Assembly (NCBI GenBank): GCA_036417435.1 | Contig: CM070899.1 | Location: 172,947,494-173,011,493 of the forward strand | DNA length: 64,000 nucleotides | Direction of reading: 5' to 3' | Source of the DNA: Inia geoffrensis | Lineage: Eukaryota; Chordata; Mammalia; Artiodactyla; Iniidae | Shown here: positions 48,859 to 61,534 of the stretch, piece after piece | Layout of the letters: every line of letters starts with the position of its first letter | How positions within the stretch are numbered: position 1 is the first letter of the stretch | Notes under the pieces: generated by a model | What the model was told of the DNA's origin: nothing | Database searches by the model: none | Seen by the model: only the letters and a program-made list of their open reading frames with translations | Position numbers and translations under genes: made by a program

Positions 48859-50392
48859 CTAAAATAATAAAATTAGCCAGTTACTTAGGAAATACTCATT
48901 TTTCTCCCATACCTCAAAGAAATTTCATCATTTCATTTATCATATATAAATAAATGTTGTATTATCTATCTATAGCTATAATCACATACTAACATTTCAC
49001 AATATTAGTGAAACTATATGAGCAATTGCCTAGCAACAGAATTATAGCTAAGTGTTGGCTTTTACATGTCAGAGCTCAAATTCAATCTTCTGTTTATTAT
49101 TTTAATATATAAGAATTTTAAGCAAGTTAAATAACAATTATAACAGGATCAGTTAAAGGCAATTCAAAATATTTAAAAGAGAACTCTAATTCTTATGATG
49201 GGAGGAAGAGCTGAAAAAAGAAAAGTAGTCAAGCCATAGTCTTGGGACATAGCAAATAGAAATTCTAACATTGCGAATTTAAAAGAGACTTCACTTTAGT
49301 AATGGTTACCTGAATGGGATTAAGATATAACAGCAGGAAGTAAGTACTGGGTAATGGTACTGGAAGTCTGAGACTGTGGGATGCAGAACAGGTGGAAAGG
49401 AAGCTGAAGTTGTATGAATACTCTATGGACAAAGGCAAGATCCCTAATAAAAGGACATCAATCATAAACTGAACCTAAAAAGTAACATAGCAATCAGCTA
49501 CAATTATCAATTTATTGCCTCTCATCTAAAATCCATTCTTCACTGTCCTGTTTATAGTAGTGGAACATTTCTATCTTGACAGGCAGCATGATGTTAACTT
49601 TTGTCAGCAGAGGGCCCTAGACACTAGAGGAGGAAGAAGCTTTTCTTCCAAGTTCTGTCATCTCTCTCTCTGCTTAATCCTAGGGCAGTACACAGTGTAA
49701 CTAGTAGTACTCACCTCCAGCAACTTTCAACAGCACCACCCCTATGGATGGTTTCCTGGCAAGGTGCCTGGCATGGCACATTCCCCACAGGCAGCTTCTC
49801 CCAGAACTTTAAGGACTAAACCATAAACATAGCCAAGGTAGAACTAGAATAATTCTCTAATTCCCTAAGGCTATCCTGGAAATCATTCTGCTATATTAAC
49901 AGCATACATAAAATCTTCTCCAAAATAAGGATAGAGACCAGTATTTCTCAAACTGGTGGCAAAGCACGTGAAAATAAAAGTATAAAAAATCATTAAAATA
50001 ACATTAAATTTAAAGAAAAAAAATATATAATTTTATGAATAAGCATATATCATATTATGCATGACTTTTTAAATACAGGAGAAATATTTAAGTTGATAAG
50101 TTTTGTCTTGCCACTTATTTACTATTTTATGTAAATTATGGAAAGAATAATAATTAATTTTCCATTTTTCAATTTTAGGAGAAAGAATGGGTCAAATTCA
50201 GAGTAGACCGCATACATGCAGGAGTATTGTATATAAATCACTAAGAAACATTTTAGTCTACCCATTTATTCCTTCTTTACCTAAATCAAAAGATTATAAC
50301 CAATGGTTATTAAAAATTTTTAACTTATACCTCAAACTGGTTTTCAAATGAGACAAAATATTAACTTAATTAACAAGAAATGCTACACTTAC
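48859..50392. other. CCDC7 intron B-C, no other gene
   Basis: AT-rich. 49590-49790 contains gtcagcagagggccctagac, reminiscent of old LTR/DNA repeat sequence, but not assignable by eye. Confidence 0.45.
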
Positions 50393-50425
50393 CTCTTCCA
50401 TCTGATTGACCTGTCGCTGAAACCA
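50393..50425 (-). CDS. CCDC7: CCDC7 exon B (33-nt micro-exon)
   Basis: This exon reads WFQRQVNQMEE (segment residues 8-18), phase 0 to phase 0, acceptor tttaaag and strong donor gtaagt. It lies only 318 nt after exon A. The peptide is almost identical to the remembered human sequence; one position (R after WFQ) seems to differ from the human W. A CA repeat on the transcript strand (50497-50539) lies about 70-115 nt upstream of the acceptor. Skipping of this exon, alone or with exon A, would keep the frame. Confidence 0.92.
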
Positions 50426-50493
50426 CTTTAAATAAAAGAAAGAACAGAAAGGAAACAATATTGACAAGTCAATTTCTGCAGTGAAATAACTGA

Positions 50494-50496
<3 letters not shown>

Positions 50497-50539
<43 letters not shown>
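50497..50539. repeat. (TG)n / (CA)n microsatellite in intron A-B
   Basis: A 43-bp TG run on the plus strand is a CA run on the CCDC7 transcript. It sits inside the 318-nt intron between the 21-nt and 33-nt micro-exons, about 70-115 nt upstream of the exon B acceptor. CA repeats are known binding sites for hnRNP L; a role here is inference. Confidence 0.95.
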
Positions 50540-50541
<2 letters not shown>

Positions 50542-50743
50542 CAAATATTAGTCCTACACCAAACATCATTTTATCTTAGGGTTCAGAATGGGGCTAAGGC
50601 AACATGTAACTGAAACGTAAAAGTTTTAAATATATATAGCAGCAAGTTTGGGAGTTATTTTTACTTCCTCAAAACTTAGAAAACTCTTTTTCACTTATTT
50701 GTATTTCTGTATTAAATTTTAGTAGGCAATATATTGAACATAC

Positions 50744-50764
50744 CTTGAAAAGAGATTCCAAAAT
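50744..50764 (-). CDS. CCDC7: CCDC7 exon A (21-nt micro-exon)
   Basis: This exon reads ILESLFK in phase 0 and ends in phase 0. The acceptor is ttttcag and the donor is gtatgt. It is residues 1-7 of the 225-residue segment. The same heptapeptide sits directly before a WFQ..QVNQMEE stretch in human CCDC7, and the next exon downstream supplies exactly that. Because length and phase are multiples of three, skipping it would remove seven residues without a frameshift. The preceding coding exon is expected beyond 64000; I saw none between 50765 and 64000. Confidence 0.85.
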
Positions 50765-52940
50765 CTGAAAATAAAGTTTAATGAAAACATTTAAAAATAA
50801 AATTCCTCACAATGTATGATATAATAAAATATTTAATTCAAGTCTCTTGAAATTTTCAATCACCAAAATACACAAGTTTCTAAAATATAACTATAAATCT
50901 ATAATCCAATCACAATATTTTTATATTCACAGAGTGTTTAGTACATCTTGCATAGACAACTTAGTTCTAGAAAAGAAAAAGAATCTTCCATTGTTACAGA
51001 TCTACATTAAAAAAACCCAAAATAATTCACATATATGATTTCATATATTTTCTTAATATAGGTAAGAAATAAAATTTAAGTTCTTCTCAGAAGAGCATTA
51101 TTTTTTTTCATAGAGCTGAGAGCACAATAATGAAAAGCATTATCTTATGAACATTATTTATTCAATATAACTTTGCTATGCTAAAAGGTCTAAGAATCAA
51201 GATATAAAATATTACACTACTACCTGATTTTTTTAATGGAAAATGCAAAGAACTGGTTTGGGAGATTATGAGAGAAAATGAATATACAAAACCTATCACA
51301 CGGTCCAAACTACCAACATTTACCATTTACTAAATGTAATGCTAACCTGATTACATTTGCCACAAACAACAACCAAACCCACTCTATTACAACCAAATAA
51401 AAGTTTTGAATTACATTATTAAGGAAAAATTTTATTACATGCATTCAGGCAGAAGAAAAGTTGCTTAACTGAAAAAAATCAGGCTAGTCTAAATTTCTCT
51501 TCCTTGACACTAATTCTAGATCAACAGTTCAAAAACTGTGACACCACAACCAAAAGCATCAGCATCACCTAAACAACCGTATTTGTTAGTAATGCAGATT
51601 ACTAGGCCCCACCCCAGCCTACCGACTCCAAAGCTCTGGAAGTAGGACCAGTAATTTGTATTTAAACTATCTATCCCTCCAGTTGATTCCTTTGCATGCT
51701 AAAGTTTAAGAATCACTGCACTAAGTAATAAGAAAGCATAGGTCTAAGCAAAAAGGGCTGAGACCCTCAAGAAAACATACCACAGCAAATTAATGTCCAC
51801 ATCTGAAGGAAAATATTTTCCGCTGTATAAGGATTTAGAAAGTAATGTCCAATAAGGCATACTACCTTGCAATAAAGTCATTCTTTCCACTATCTGGAGA
51901 GATTCCAAGGTTCTCAAAATCTCCTTTCCTGTCTGGGAATGCAATGGGAATCCCTTGTATGTATCAATTCATCCACTCATTGCAGTCAGGGTTCTACAAT
52001 TACTTAAACCACTTAAAGCCTAGAGAACAGTGGCTTTCTTAACTACTGAACCATCAATAACACACCATCAATTATTACTGGTACTGCTGAATGTAGGACA
52101 TTATTGATAAAAATAAGTGGAATATGAAAATTGACCAGAAGTGAGGAAAACCAACATTAGACACATAACACTAAACAGAAAAAAAATTCTATGATACTAT
52201 GGAGCAACGTCTATAAAGTTGGTGGGGGAAATATTAAACCTCCATTCTAATTTTAAAGATATTATCATTTAAATGTGAAGCCAAAATGAAACTATTTTCA
52301 AGAATTCAGAGATTTAGAAACTATTTTACCACACATTCTAACCTAGCAAAACAAAAAGTTAATCTCAGAAAAGTGAACACAAGAAAAAACTATAAGCCAA
52401 GTAACAAGGAAATACCCTACTCTTACAAATTTGTTGTTAATGGGCCTGGCATTTAATGTAGCTGTTATAAAAAGCTTCCTAAAGAGTAGATAGATAGCAT
52501 GATGTTTTTTTAAAAAAAAGGAAAATAATAGTAATATGAAACTGACATACCAGATAGACACAGGGTGTCACAGAAACCAAGGGAAAGGCACTTCAAGAAC
52601 AAAATGGTCAACAATGTCAAATCTGCTGAGGTGTCAAGAAAGATGCACACTTGATTTAACATTATGGGAGTCATTACTATCTTCAGATGTCTAGTTCAGT
52701 GGACATTGGGGGCAGAAGACAAACTGAAGTACAGATAAATGGGAGAAATATGAAGTAAGTATAAGAATATTTTTGAAGAGTACTGTGTGGGAAAACGTAG
52801 AGCAATGTTGGGCAGTACTGGAAGGAAATATGCACTCAATGAAAGAATTTTATAAAACCTTGTTTAGAAGTCAACATTTTATTTTTTTATGATGTTAACA
52901 TCCATAATCACATTCCCTGGATACTAAAAATTACTAAAAG
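50765..52940. other. CCDC7 intron upstream of exon A
   Basis: AT-rich intron. The only clear repeat is the MER5A-like copy at 51525-51722. No upstream CCDC7 exon recognised. Confidence 0.5.
51525..51722. mobile_element. MER5A-like hAT transposon fossil
   Basis: Contains caacagttcaaaaactgtg, gcatcagcatcacct, ttactaggccccaccccag and ttaagaatcactg, the pattern of the abundant MER5A family. Confidence 0.75.
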
Positions 52941-53660
52941 GGTAGAATACGTCTTGCTATTTTTATGGGCTATTTGTATTTCCTCCTTTGCAAACACCTT
53001 TTTTATCTCCTTTGAGCATCTTGTATTGATTCACCTTATACTTATTGACAGGTAAAAGTTATCTATATACTCTGGATTTCCTCTGTCTGATATATGTGAT
53101 CTAAGTATTTTCCGCTATTTGAAACTTCTCCTGCACTTCTCTTTATGAATTTTTTACACAATAGAGGTTTTAATATAGTTGAATTTAGCAATCTTTCCCT
53201 TTATGACTTATATATTCTTCTGTAATTGTTCCTTGCTCCAGGTCATAACGACAGCCTCCTATATCTGTTTCTAAATATGTTATTGCTTTTGATTTTTTAT
53301 TAGGTCTTTAGTCCATCAGAAAATGATTTTTGTATATACTATAAAGAATAAATTTTTTTTACCTTAAAAATAACCACTATTCCAGGGCCATTTATTATGC
53401 TACTACTTATCTATCATTAATAAAATTTTCCATATGTAAAAGGGTCTATTTCTGAGCCTTTATTCAATTCCATTGGTCTATCTAACCTTGCACCAAAAGC
53501 ACACAACCATAATTAATATAGCTTTCTAACAAGTCTTGATATCTGCTAGGGCAAGTCCTCTCACCTGTTCTTTGTCTTCAGAACTCACTTGGTTATTCTT
53601 GGTCCATTTAACTTCTATATAAAATTCACAATCAGTTGCAAATTTCCACCAGAAAGATAA
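52940..53660 (-). mobile_element. Old L1 3' part on the minus strand
   Basis: Plus-strand text (ttaggtctttagtccatcag, ttctatttctgagcctttattcaattcc-type, cttggttattcttggtcc) is the complement of an old L1. Diverged; edges approximate. Confidence 0.65.
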
Positions 53661-55908
53661 ACCTATCTGGGGAATTAGGGAGTGATGACAGCAAAAATCG
53701 CTGTAGGGAGTTCCAAGGGCCTATCCTTCACAGAAAACACTAAAGAAAAAGTGAGCAAAAACTGTTACAATCAACTTTGTGAAAACTCTGGGAAAAGGTG
53801 AAGGCTTTACTGGAGCCAAATAGTGATGGATCGAGAAAAATGCAGGTTAAACATGCTAGGAGACCTTTGCGGCATTTAAACTTAGCTTTGCCTCACCCAC
53901 TTCCCCAGAGCACTGGCAGTCTTAAAGACAGCAGCCTCCATTCCTGGTGTGGGTATATATTACAGTTCTGGAGGAAAAAAGAGGAATTGTGTTTTTCTGT
54001 TTTGTCTTGTCTAGAGGTTCCTTGAAGGACTTGTAGCTTTTACCTTTGTTTCATCTCAGAACTCTCTCAGGGCAGAAAACCAGTGAAGTGGAGAGTATTC
54101 CTCAAAAAAACTGAAAGGTAGTTAAACAAGCCACTGCTCCCTGGAGAAAATGATTATAGTTGAGGCAAACAATATACATGTCAAAGCCTAGAAGTAAAAA
54201 CTGGAGAGAGTTACTTTAGAAAAATAAGGATTTTGAAATTCCCATATATTAGGGGGAATCTAGTAAGCTACACACTTGCCCAGGGCAGGACTCATGCTCA
54301 GAAAATATCGTAGTAGACACTAAACTTTCACCTCTGCCTGGTCTTTAGCTCCACACAAGTAGAAAATTAAGGCTAAGGCAGTTCTGTAAACAGCCTGGCT
54401 AAGTTTTAAAGAAGTGCCTCAAAACAGAGCCAGTCTTCAAAGGCCAGGAGAATATTTTTTTTCTCCTTTTCTTTTTTTTTTGTGGCTCCAGGCACTTAAG
54501 GAAATCTCTGTCAAACCCACTAGTTGACCACATCTATAGGAACAGAAACCTGAGAGATGAAACACAGCAAAAACTACAAACTTGAAAAATAGTTTAGATT
54601 TCTATTTTACAATTTGACATGTAAGGAGCCTAGATCCACCACATTGTCCTAACAACAAGTAAAAAGCTGAACAAATTAACAATCAACAAATCTTCTTAAG
54701 TCTATCACAGAACTAAAGTCACAGAGCAAAAACCATGGCCCCCAAAATTGGAGAGACAGGCAATACAGAAGATCACAAATTACTGGAGCAGAAATCTGTG
54801 AGCACAAACCTCCACAGTACTGGGGTACAAAAGCCTAAAGTGTAAATGATGAATCGCTGCAGGCTCAGCATGGACAAGCTTGAGAGTTAAAAATTCTGGG
54901 GATGGGGCCAAGTTTTGAGGGATTTTTTTAGTAATTAAACATACACTTACTACTTGGTGTTTACCCAAATGAACTGAAAACTTACAGACATAAAAAAACC
55001 TGCACACAGATGTTTATAGCAACTTTATTTGTAATTGCTGAAACTTGGAAGGAAGCATGATGCCTTTCAGTAGGTAAATAGATAAACAACCTGTGGCACA
55101 ACAAGACAATGGATTATTCTGCACTAAAAACAAACGAGCTATCAATCCATGAAAAGACATATAGGTATCTTAAATCCTTACTAATAAGTGAAATAAGCCA
55201 ATCCAAAAACACTCCAAACTGTATAATTCCAACTATACAACATGGTGAAAAAGGAAAACTATGGAAACATAAAACTCAGAAGCTTCCAGGATTTTTAGGG
55301 GGCAGGGAGGGATGCATAAGTGGAGCAGAGAGGATTTTTAGGGCAGTGAAACTATTCTGTATGATAGCATCATTGTGGATGCATGTCATCATACATTAGT
55401 TAAAACCCACAGAATGTACAACACCAAGAGGAAACCTTATGTAAACTATGGACTTTGGGTGATAATGTTGTCAATGTAGGTTCATAATTCATAAAAAAGA
55501 TATCACTCTGGTGCACAATGTTGATAAGTAGGGGAGGTTGTGCAAGTGGGAAAAAGAGGTATATGGGAATTCTCCATACTATCTGCACGGTTTTGCTGAG
55601 AACATAAAACTGCTCTTAAAATAAAATCTATTTCATAAAATAATAGTTTAGGAAAATCACTAAACAATCAATACTCACAGCAAGAAATAAGAATAAAATT
55701 TGAGGAGAGGAAAATCTGATGTCCAGAGTTATAAAATTTTAAATGTCTAGTTTTCAACAAAACTTATGAAGCATTCACAAGAAAGCACGACTAATTCATT
55801 GGAAAAATAAACAAACATTGTCCCTGAGGAAACTCACACATTGGACCTAGTAGACAAAAACTTTAAATCACCGTCTTAAACACGCTCAAAAGCTAAAGGA
55901 GAGGCTGC
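53661..55908 (+). mobile_element. Old L1 5'UTR region with L1 3'-end insertion
   Basis: 53661-54930 resembles the 5'UTR of old L1M elements (ggggatggggcc, gcatggacaagcttgag). 54930-55635 is a separate L1 3' end (gtttatagcaactttatttg, ggattattctgcactaaaaac). 55640-55908 resumes the 5' part (gacctagtagacaaaaactt, taaacacgctcaaaagctaaagg). Assignments rest on remembered consensus text. Confidence 0.55.
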
Positions 55909-56547
55909 GTTCAAAATGGCGGAGTAGAAGGACGTGCTATCACTCCCTCTTGTGAGATCTCTGGGAATCACAACTAACTGCAGAACAATCACCGACGGGA
56001 AGACACTGGAACTCACCAAAAAAAAATTCCCCACATCCAGAGACAAAGGAGAAGCCACAATAAGACGGTAGGAAGGGCACAATCACAGTAAAATCAAATC
56101 CTCTAACTGCTGGGTGGGTGACTCACAGACTGGAGAACACTTATACCACAGGAGTCCACCTACTGGAGTGAAGGTTCCAAGCCCCACATCAAACTTCCCA
56201 ACCTGGGTGTCTGGCAATGGGAGCAGGTGTTCCTAGAGAATTACACTTTGAAGGCTAGCGGGATTTGATTACAAGACTTCAACAGGACTCCGGGAAACAG
56301 AGACTCTACTCTTGGACAGCACACACAAAGTAGTGTGTGCATTGGGACCCAGGGGAAGGTGCAGTGACGCCAAGGAGACTGAACCAGACCTGCCTGGCTA
56401 GTGTTGGAGGGTTGCCTGCAGAGGCAGGGTGTGGCTGTGTCTCACCGTCAGGACAATGACACTGGCAGCAGAAGTTCTGGAAAGTATTGCTTGGCGTGAG
56501 CCCTCCCAGAGTCTACCATTAGCCACAAAAAAGAGCCTGGGTAGGTG

Positions 56548-56572
56548 CCCCCCCCCCCCCCCCCCCCCCCCC
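56548..56572. repeat. Poly-C run of 25 in L1 5'UTR
   Basis: 25 consecutive C residues between gtaggtg and gttggg. The length may also reflect sequencing or assembly slippage. Confidence 0.95.
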
Positions 56573-57175
56573 GTTGGGTCGCCTCAGGCCAAACAACCAA
56601 CAGGGAAGGAACAGAGCCCCACCCATCAGCAAACAAGCAGATTAAAGTTTTACTGAGCTCTGCCCACCAGAGCAAAAGTCAGCTCTACCCACCACCAGTC
56701 CCTCCCATCAGGAAATTTGCACAATTTACACAGCCTCTTAGATAGCCTCATCCACCAGAGGCCAGACATCAGAAGCAGGAACAATAATCCTGTAGCATGT
56801 GGAACAAAAACCACATTCACAGAAAGACAGACAAGATTAAAAGACAGAGAGCTATGTACCAGATGAAGGAACAAGACAAAACCCCAGAAAAGACAACTAC
56901 ATGAAGTGGAGATAGGCAACTTTCCAGAAAACGAATTCAGAAAAATAATAGTGAAGATGACCCAGGAACTCGGAAAAAGAATGGAAGCAAAGATCGAGAA
57001 GATGCAAGAAATATTTACCTAGAAGAATTAAAGAACAAACAGAGATGAACAATACAATAACTGAAATGAAAAATACACTAGAAGGAATCAATAGCAGAAT
57101 AACTGAGGCAGAAGAACGGATAAGTGACCTGGTAGACAGAATGGTGGAATTCACCGCTGCGGAGCAGAAAAAAGA

Positions 57176-57700
57176 ATGAAAAGAAATGAAGACAGCCTAA
57201 GAGACATCTGGGACAACATTAAACACAACAATACTCACACTAAAGGGGTCCCAGAAGGAGGAGAGAGAGAGAAAGGACCCAAGAAAATATTTGAAGAGAT
57301 TATAGTCAAAAACTTCCCTAACATGGGAAGGGAAACAGCCACCCAAATCCAGAAAAAGCAGAGAGTACCATACAGGATAAACCCAAGGAGAAACACGCCA
57401 AGACGTATAGTAATCAAATTGCAAAAAATTAAAGACAAAAAAATTACTGAAAGCAGCAAGGGAAAAACAACAAATAACATACAAGGGAACTCCCATAGGG
57501 TAAGAGCTGATTTCTCAGCAGAAACTCTACAAGCCAGTAGGAAGTGGCATGACATATTTAAAGTGATGAAAAGGAAGAATCTACAACCAAGATTACTCTA
57601 CCCGTCAAGGATCTCATTCAGATTCAATGGAGAAATCAAAGGCTATACAGACAAGCAAAAGCTAAGAGAATTCAGCACCACCAAACCAGCTCTACAATAA
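57176..57700 (+). pseudogene. L1 ORF1 protein remnant (RRM and C-terminal domain)
   Basis: 174 codons covering the RNA-binding half of L1 ORF1p, with segments RNEDSLRDIWDNIKHNN, VPEGGEREKGPKKIFEEII, RVRADFSAETLQASRKW and LLYPSRISFRF. The N-terminal coiled coil is in another frame upstream (about 56870-57175) and ended early by stops. The full protein bound L1 RNA as a trimeric chaperone; this copy cannot make it. Confidence 0.9.
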
Positions 57701-57779
57701 ATGTTAAAGGAACTTCTTTAAGTGGGAAACACAAGAGAAGAAAAGGACCTACATAAACAAACCCAAAACAATTAAGAAA

Positions 57780-58558
57780 ATGGTAAGAGGAACATACATA
57801 TCAATAACTACCTTAAACGTGAATGGATTAAATGCTCCAAGCAAAAGACACAGGTTTGCTGAATAGATACAAAAACAAGGCCCATATATATGCTGTCTAC
57901 AAGAGACCCACTTCAGACCTACGGACACATACAGACTGAAAAAGAGGGGATGGAAAAAGATATTCCACACAAAAGGAAATTAAAAGAGAGCTGGAGTAGC
58001 AATTCTCATATCAGACAAAATAGACTTTAAAACAAAGACTATTACAAGAGACAAAGAAGGACACTACATAATGATCAAGGGATCAATCCAAGAATAACAA
58101 TTGTAAATATTTATGCACATAGGAGCACCTCAATACATAAGGCAAATACTAACAGCCATAAAAGGGGAATCGACAGTAACACAATCATAGTAGGGGACTT
58201 TAACTCCCCACTTTCACGAAAGGACAGATCATCCAAAATGAAAATAAATAAGGAAACACAAGCTTTAAATGATACATTAAACAAGATGGAGTTAACTGAC
58301 ATTTATAGGACATTCCATCCAAAAACAATGGAATACACATTCTTCTCAAGTGCTCATGGAACATTCTCCAGGATAGACCATATCTTGGGTCACAAATCAA
58401 GCCTTGGTAAATTTAAGAAAACTGAAATTGTATCAAGTATCTGTTCTGACCACAACGTTATGAGACTAGATATCAATTACAGGAAAAACACTGTAAAAAA
58501 TACAAACACATGGAGGCTAAACAATACACTACTAAATAACCAAGAGATCACTGAATAA
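57780..58558 (+). pseudogene. L1 ORF2 endonuclease remnant
   Basis: The start near 57780 encodes the NVNGLNAP element of the endonuclease. Frame breaks follow, and the C-terminal part is open at 58238-58558 with MEYTFFSSAHGTFSRIDHIL and CSDHNVMRLDI. Several stops and shifts separate the pieces. Confidence 0.85.
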
Positions 58559-58959
58559 ATTAAAGAGGAAATTTAAAAATACCTACAAACAAATGACAAC
58601 AAAAACACAATGACCCAAAACCTATGGTATACAGCAAAAGCGGTTCTAAGAGGAAAGTTTATAGCAATACAATCCTACCTCAAGAAACAAGAAAAATCTC
58701 AAATAAGCCATATAAAGTTACACCTAAAGCAATTAGAGGAAGAAGAACAAAAAAAACTCCAAAGTTAGCAGAATGAAAGAAATCATAAAGATCAGAAGTA
58801 AATGAAAAAGAAATAAAGGAAAGAACAGCAAAGATCAATAAAACTAAAAGCTGGTTCTTTGAGAAGATAAACAAAATTGATAAACCACTAGCCAGACTCA
58901 TCAAGAAAAAAAGGGAAAAGTCCCAAATCAACACAATTAGAAATGAAAAAGGAGAAATA

Positions 58960-60882
58960 ATGACTGACACTGCAGAAATACAAAGGACCATGAGAGATTA
59001 CTGCAAGCAACTCAATGCCAATAAAATAGACAACATGGAAGAAATGGACAAATTCTTAGAAATGCACAACCTTCTGAGACTGAACCAGGAAGAAATAGAG
59101 AATATAAACAGACCAATCACAAGCACTGAAATTGAAAACTGTGATTTAACATCTTCCAACAAGCAAAAGCCAAGGACCGATGGATTCACAGGCAAATACT
59201 ATCAAACATTTAGAGAAGAGATAACACCTATCCTTCTTAAACTCTTCCAAAATATAGTCGAGGGAGTAACACTCCCAAACTCATTCTATGAGGCCACCAT
59301 CACCCTGATACCAAAACCAGAAGAAGATGTTACAAAAAAAAGAAAACTACAGGCCAATATCACTGATGAACATGGATGCAGAAATCCTCAACAAAATATT
59401 AGCAAACAGAATCCAACAGCACATTAAAAGGATCATACACCATGATCAAATGGAGTTTATCCACTTGATAAAGAAATGCAAGGATTCTTCAATATATGCA
59501 AACCAATCAATGTGATACACCATATTAACAAATTGAAGGATAAAAACCATATGATAATCTCAGTAGATGCAGAAAAATCTTTCGACAAAATTCAACATCT
59601 ATTTATAAAAACTCTCCAGAAACTAGGCATAGAGGGAACTTAACATAATACAGGCCATATATGACAAACCCACAGCCAACATCATTCTTAATGGTGAAAA
59701 ACTGAAACCATTTCCTCTAAAATCAGGAAGGAGACAAGGTTGCCCACTCTCACCACTATTATTGAATCTAGTTTTGGAAGTTTTAGCCACAGCAATCAGA
59801 GAAGAAAAAGAAATAAAAGGAATCCAAACTGGAAAAGAGGAAGTAACGCTGTCACTGTTTGTGGATGACATACTATACATAGAGAATCCTAAAGATGCTA
59901 CCAGAAAACTACTAAAGCTAATCAATGAATTTGGTAAAGTTGCAGAATACAAAATTAATGCACAGAAATCTCTTCCATTCCTATACACTAATGATGAAAA
60001 ATCTGAAATAGAAATTAAGGAAACAGTTCCACTTACCACTGCAACAAAAAGAATAAAATGCCTAGGAATAAACCTACCTACAGAGACAAAAAACCTGTAT
60101 GCAGCAAACTATAAGACACTGATGAAAGAAATTAAAGATGGTACAAACAAATGGAGAGACATACCATGTTCTTGGAATGGAAGAATCAACACTGTGAAAA
60201 TGACTTTACTACTCAAAGCAATCTACATATTCACAGCAATCCCGATCAAACTGCTAATGGCATTTTTCACAGAACAAGAACAAAAAGTTTCACAATTTGT
60301 ATGGAAACACAAAAGACCCCGAATAGCAAAAGCAATCTTGAGAAAGAAAAACGGAGATGGAGGGATCAGGCTTCCAGACTTCAGACTATATTACAAAGCT
60401 ACAGTAATCAAGACAGTATGGTACTGGCACAAAAACAGAAATATAGATCAATGGAACAGGACAGAAAACCCAGAGGTAAACCCACACACTTATGGTCACC
60501 TTAATTTTGATAAAGGAAGCAAGAATATACAATGGAGAAAGACAGCCCCTTCAATAAGTGGTGCTGGGAAAACTGGACAGCTACATGTAAAAGAATGAAA
60601 TTAGAACACTCCCTAATACCATGCATTAAAATAAACTCCAAATGGACTAAAGACCTAAATATAAGGCCAGACACTATCAAACTCTTAGAGGAAAACATAG
60701 GAAGAAGAGTCTATGACATAAATCACAGCAAGATCCTTTTTGACCCACCTCCTAGAGAAATCGAAATAAAAACAAAAATAAACAAATGGGGCCTAATGAA
60801 ACTTACAAAGCTTTTGCACAGCAAAGGAAACCATCAACAAGGTGAAAAGAAAACCCTCAGTGCGGAAGAAAATTGCAAATGA
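58960..60882 (+). pseudogene. L1 ORF2 reverse transcriptase and C-terminal remnant
   Basis: Three overlapping frames: 58960-59427 (fingers region, PLLKLFQ-type and [19 protein letters not shown]), 59762-60598 (278 codons, palm to thumb, with [16 protein letters not shown] and [20 protein letters not shown]) and 60532-60882 (C-terminal region). In the palm the catalytic FADD reads FVDD with a three-base deletion beside it. It is not functional because of frame breaks. Confidence 0.9.
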
Positions 60883-61321
60883 AGGAACTGACAAAGGATT
60901 AATCTCCAAAATATACAACCAGCTCATGCAGTTCAATATCTAAAAAGAAGCAACCCAATACAACAATGGATAGAAGATCTAAATAGACATTTCTCCAAAG
61001 AAGATATACAGATTGCCAAAAAACACATGAAAGGATGCTCAACATCACTAATCATTAGAGAAACGCAAATCAAAACTACAATGAGGTATCACCTCACACC
61101 AGTCATAATGGCCATCATCAAAAAAACTGCAAACAATAAATGCTGGAGAGGGTGTGGAGAAAAGGGAACCCTCTTGCACTCTTAGTGGGAATGTAAATTG
61201 ATACAGCCACTACGGAGAACAGTATGGAGGTTCCTTAAAAAACTAAAAATAGACCATATGACCCAGCAATCCCACTACTGGGCCTATACCCTGATGAAAA
61301 CTATAATTCAAAAAGAGTCAT

Positions 61322-61534
61322 GGGGCTTCCCTGGTGGCACAGTGGTTGAGAGTCTGCCTGCCGATGCAGCGGACATGGGTTCGTGCCCTGGTCCAGGAAG
61401 ATCCCACATGCCATGGAGCGGCTGGGCCCATGAGCCATGGCCGCTAAGCCTGCACATCCAGAGCCTGCGCTCTGCAACGGGAGAGGCCACAACAGTGAGA
61501 GGCCCACGTACCGCAAAAAAAAAAAAAAAGAGAG
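61322..61534 (+). mobile_element. CHR-2-type SINE in L1 3' region
   Basis: Complete SINE with the usual head and A-rich tail. The left flank aaaaagagtcatg and right flank agagagacagtcatg form a duplication with a small (ga)n expansion. It makes an artificial 215-codon ORF (61198-61845) across L1 and SINE that is not a gene. Confidence 0.92.

Noticed and set aside
53540..53600. Possible CCDC7 exon (gaagacaaagaacag followed by gtgaga on the minus strand)
   Set aside because: The surrounding text follows an old L1, and the peptide does not match the segment expected before exon A.
56429..56745. Proline-rich ORFs around the poly-C run
   Set aside because: The proline tract is only the translation of the C homopolymer in an L1 5'UTR.
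59762..60598. 278-codon ORF as a possible active reverse transcriptase
   Set aside because: It is a piece of L1 ORF2 flanked by frame breaks, with an altered catalytic motif; no complete ORF2 exists here.
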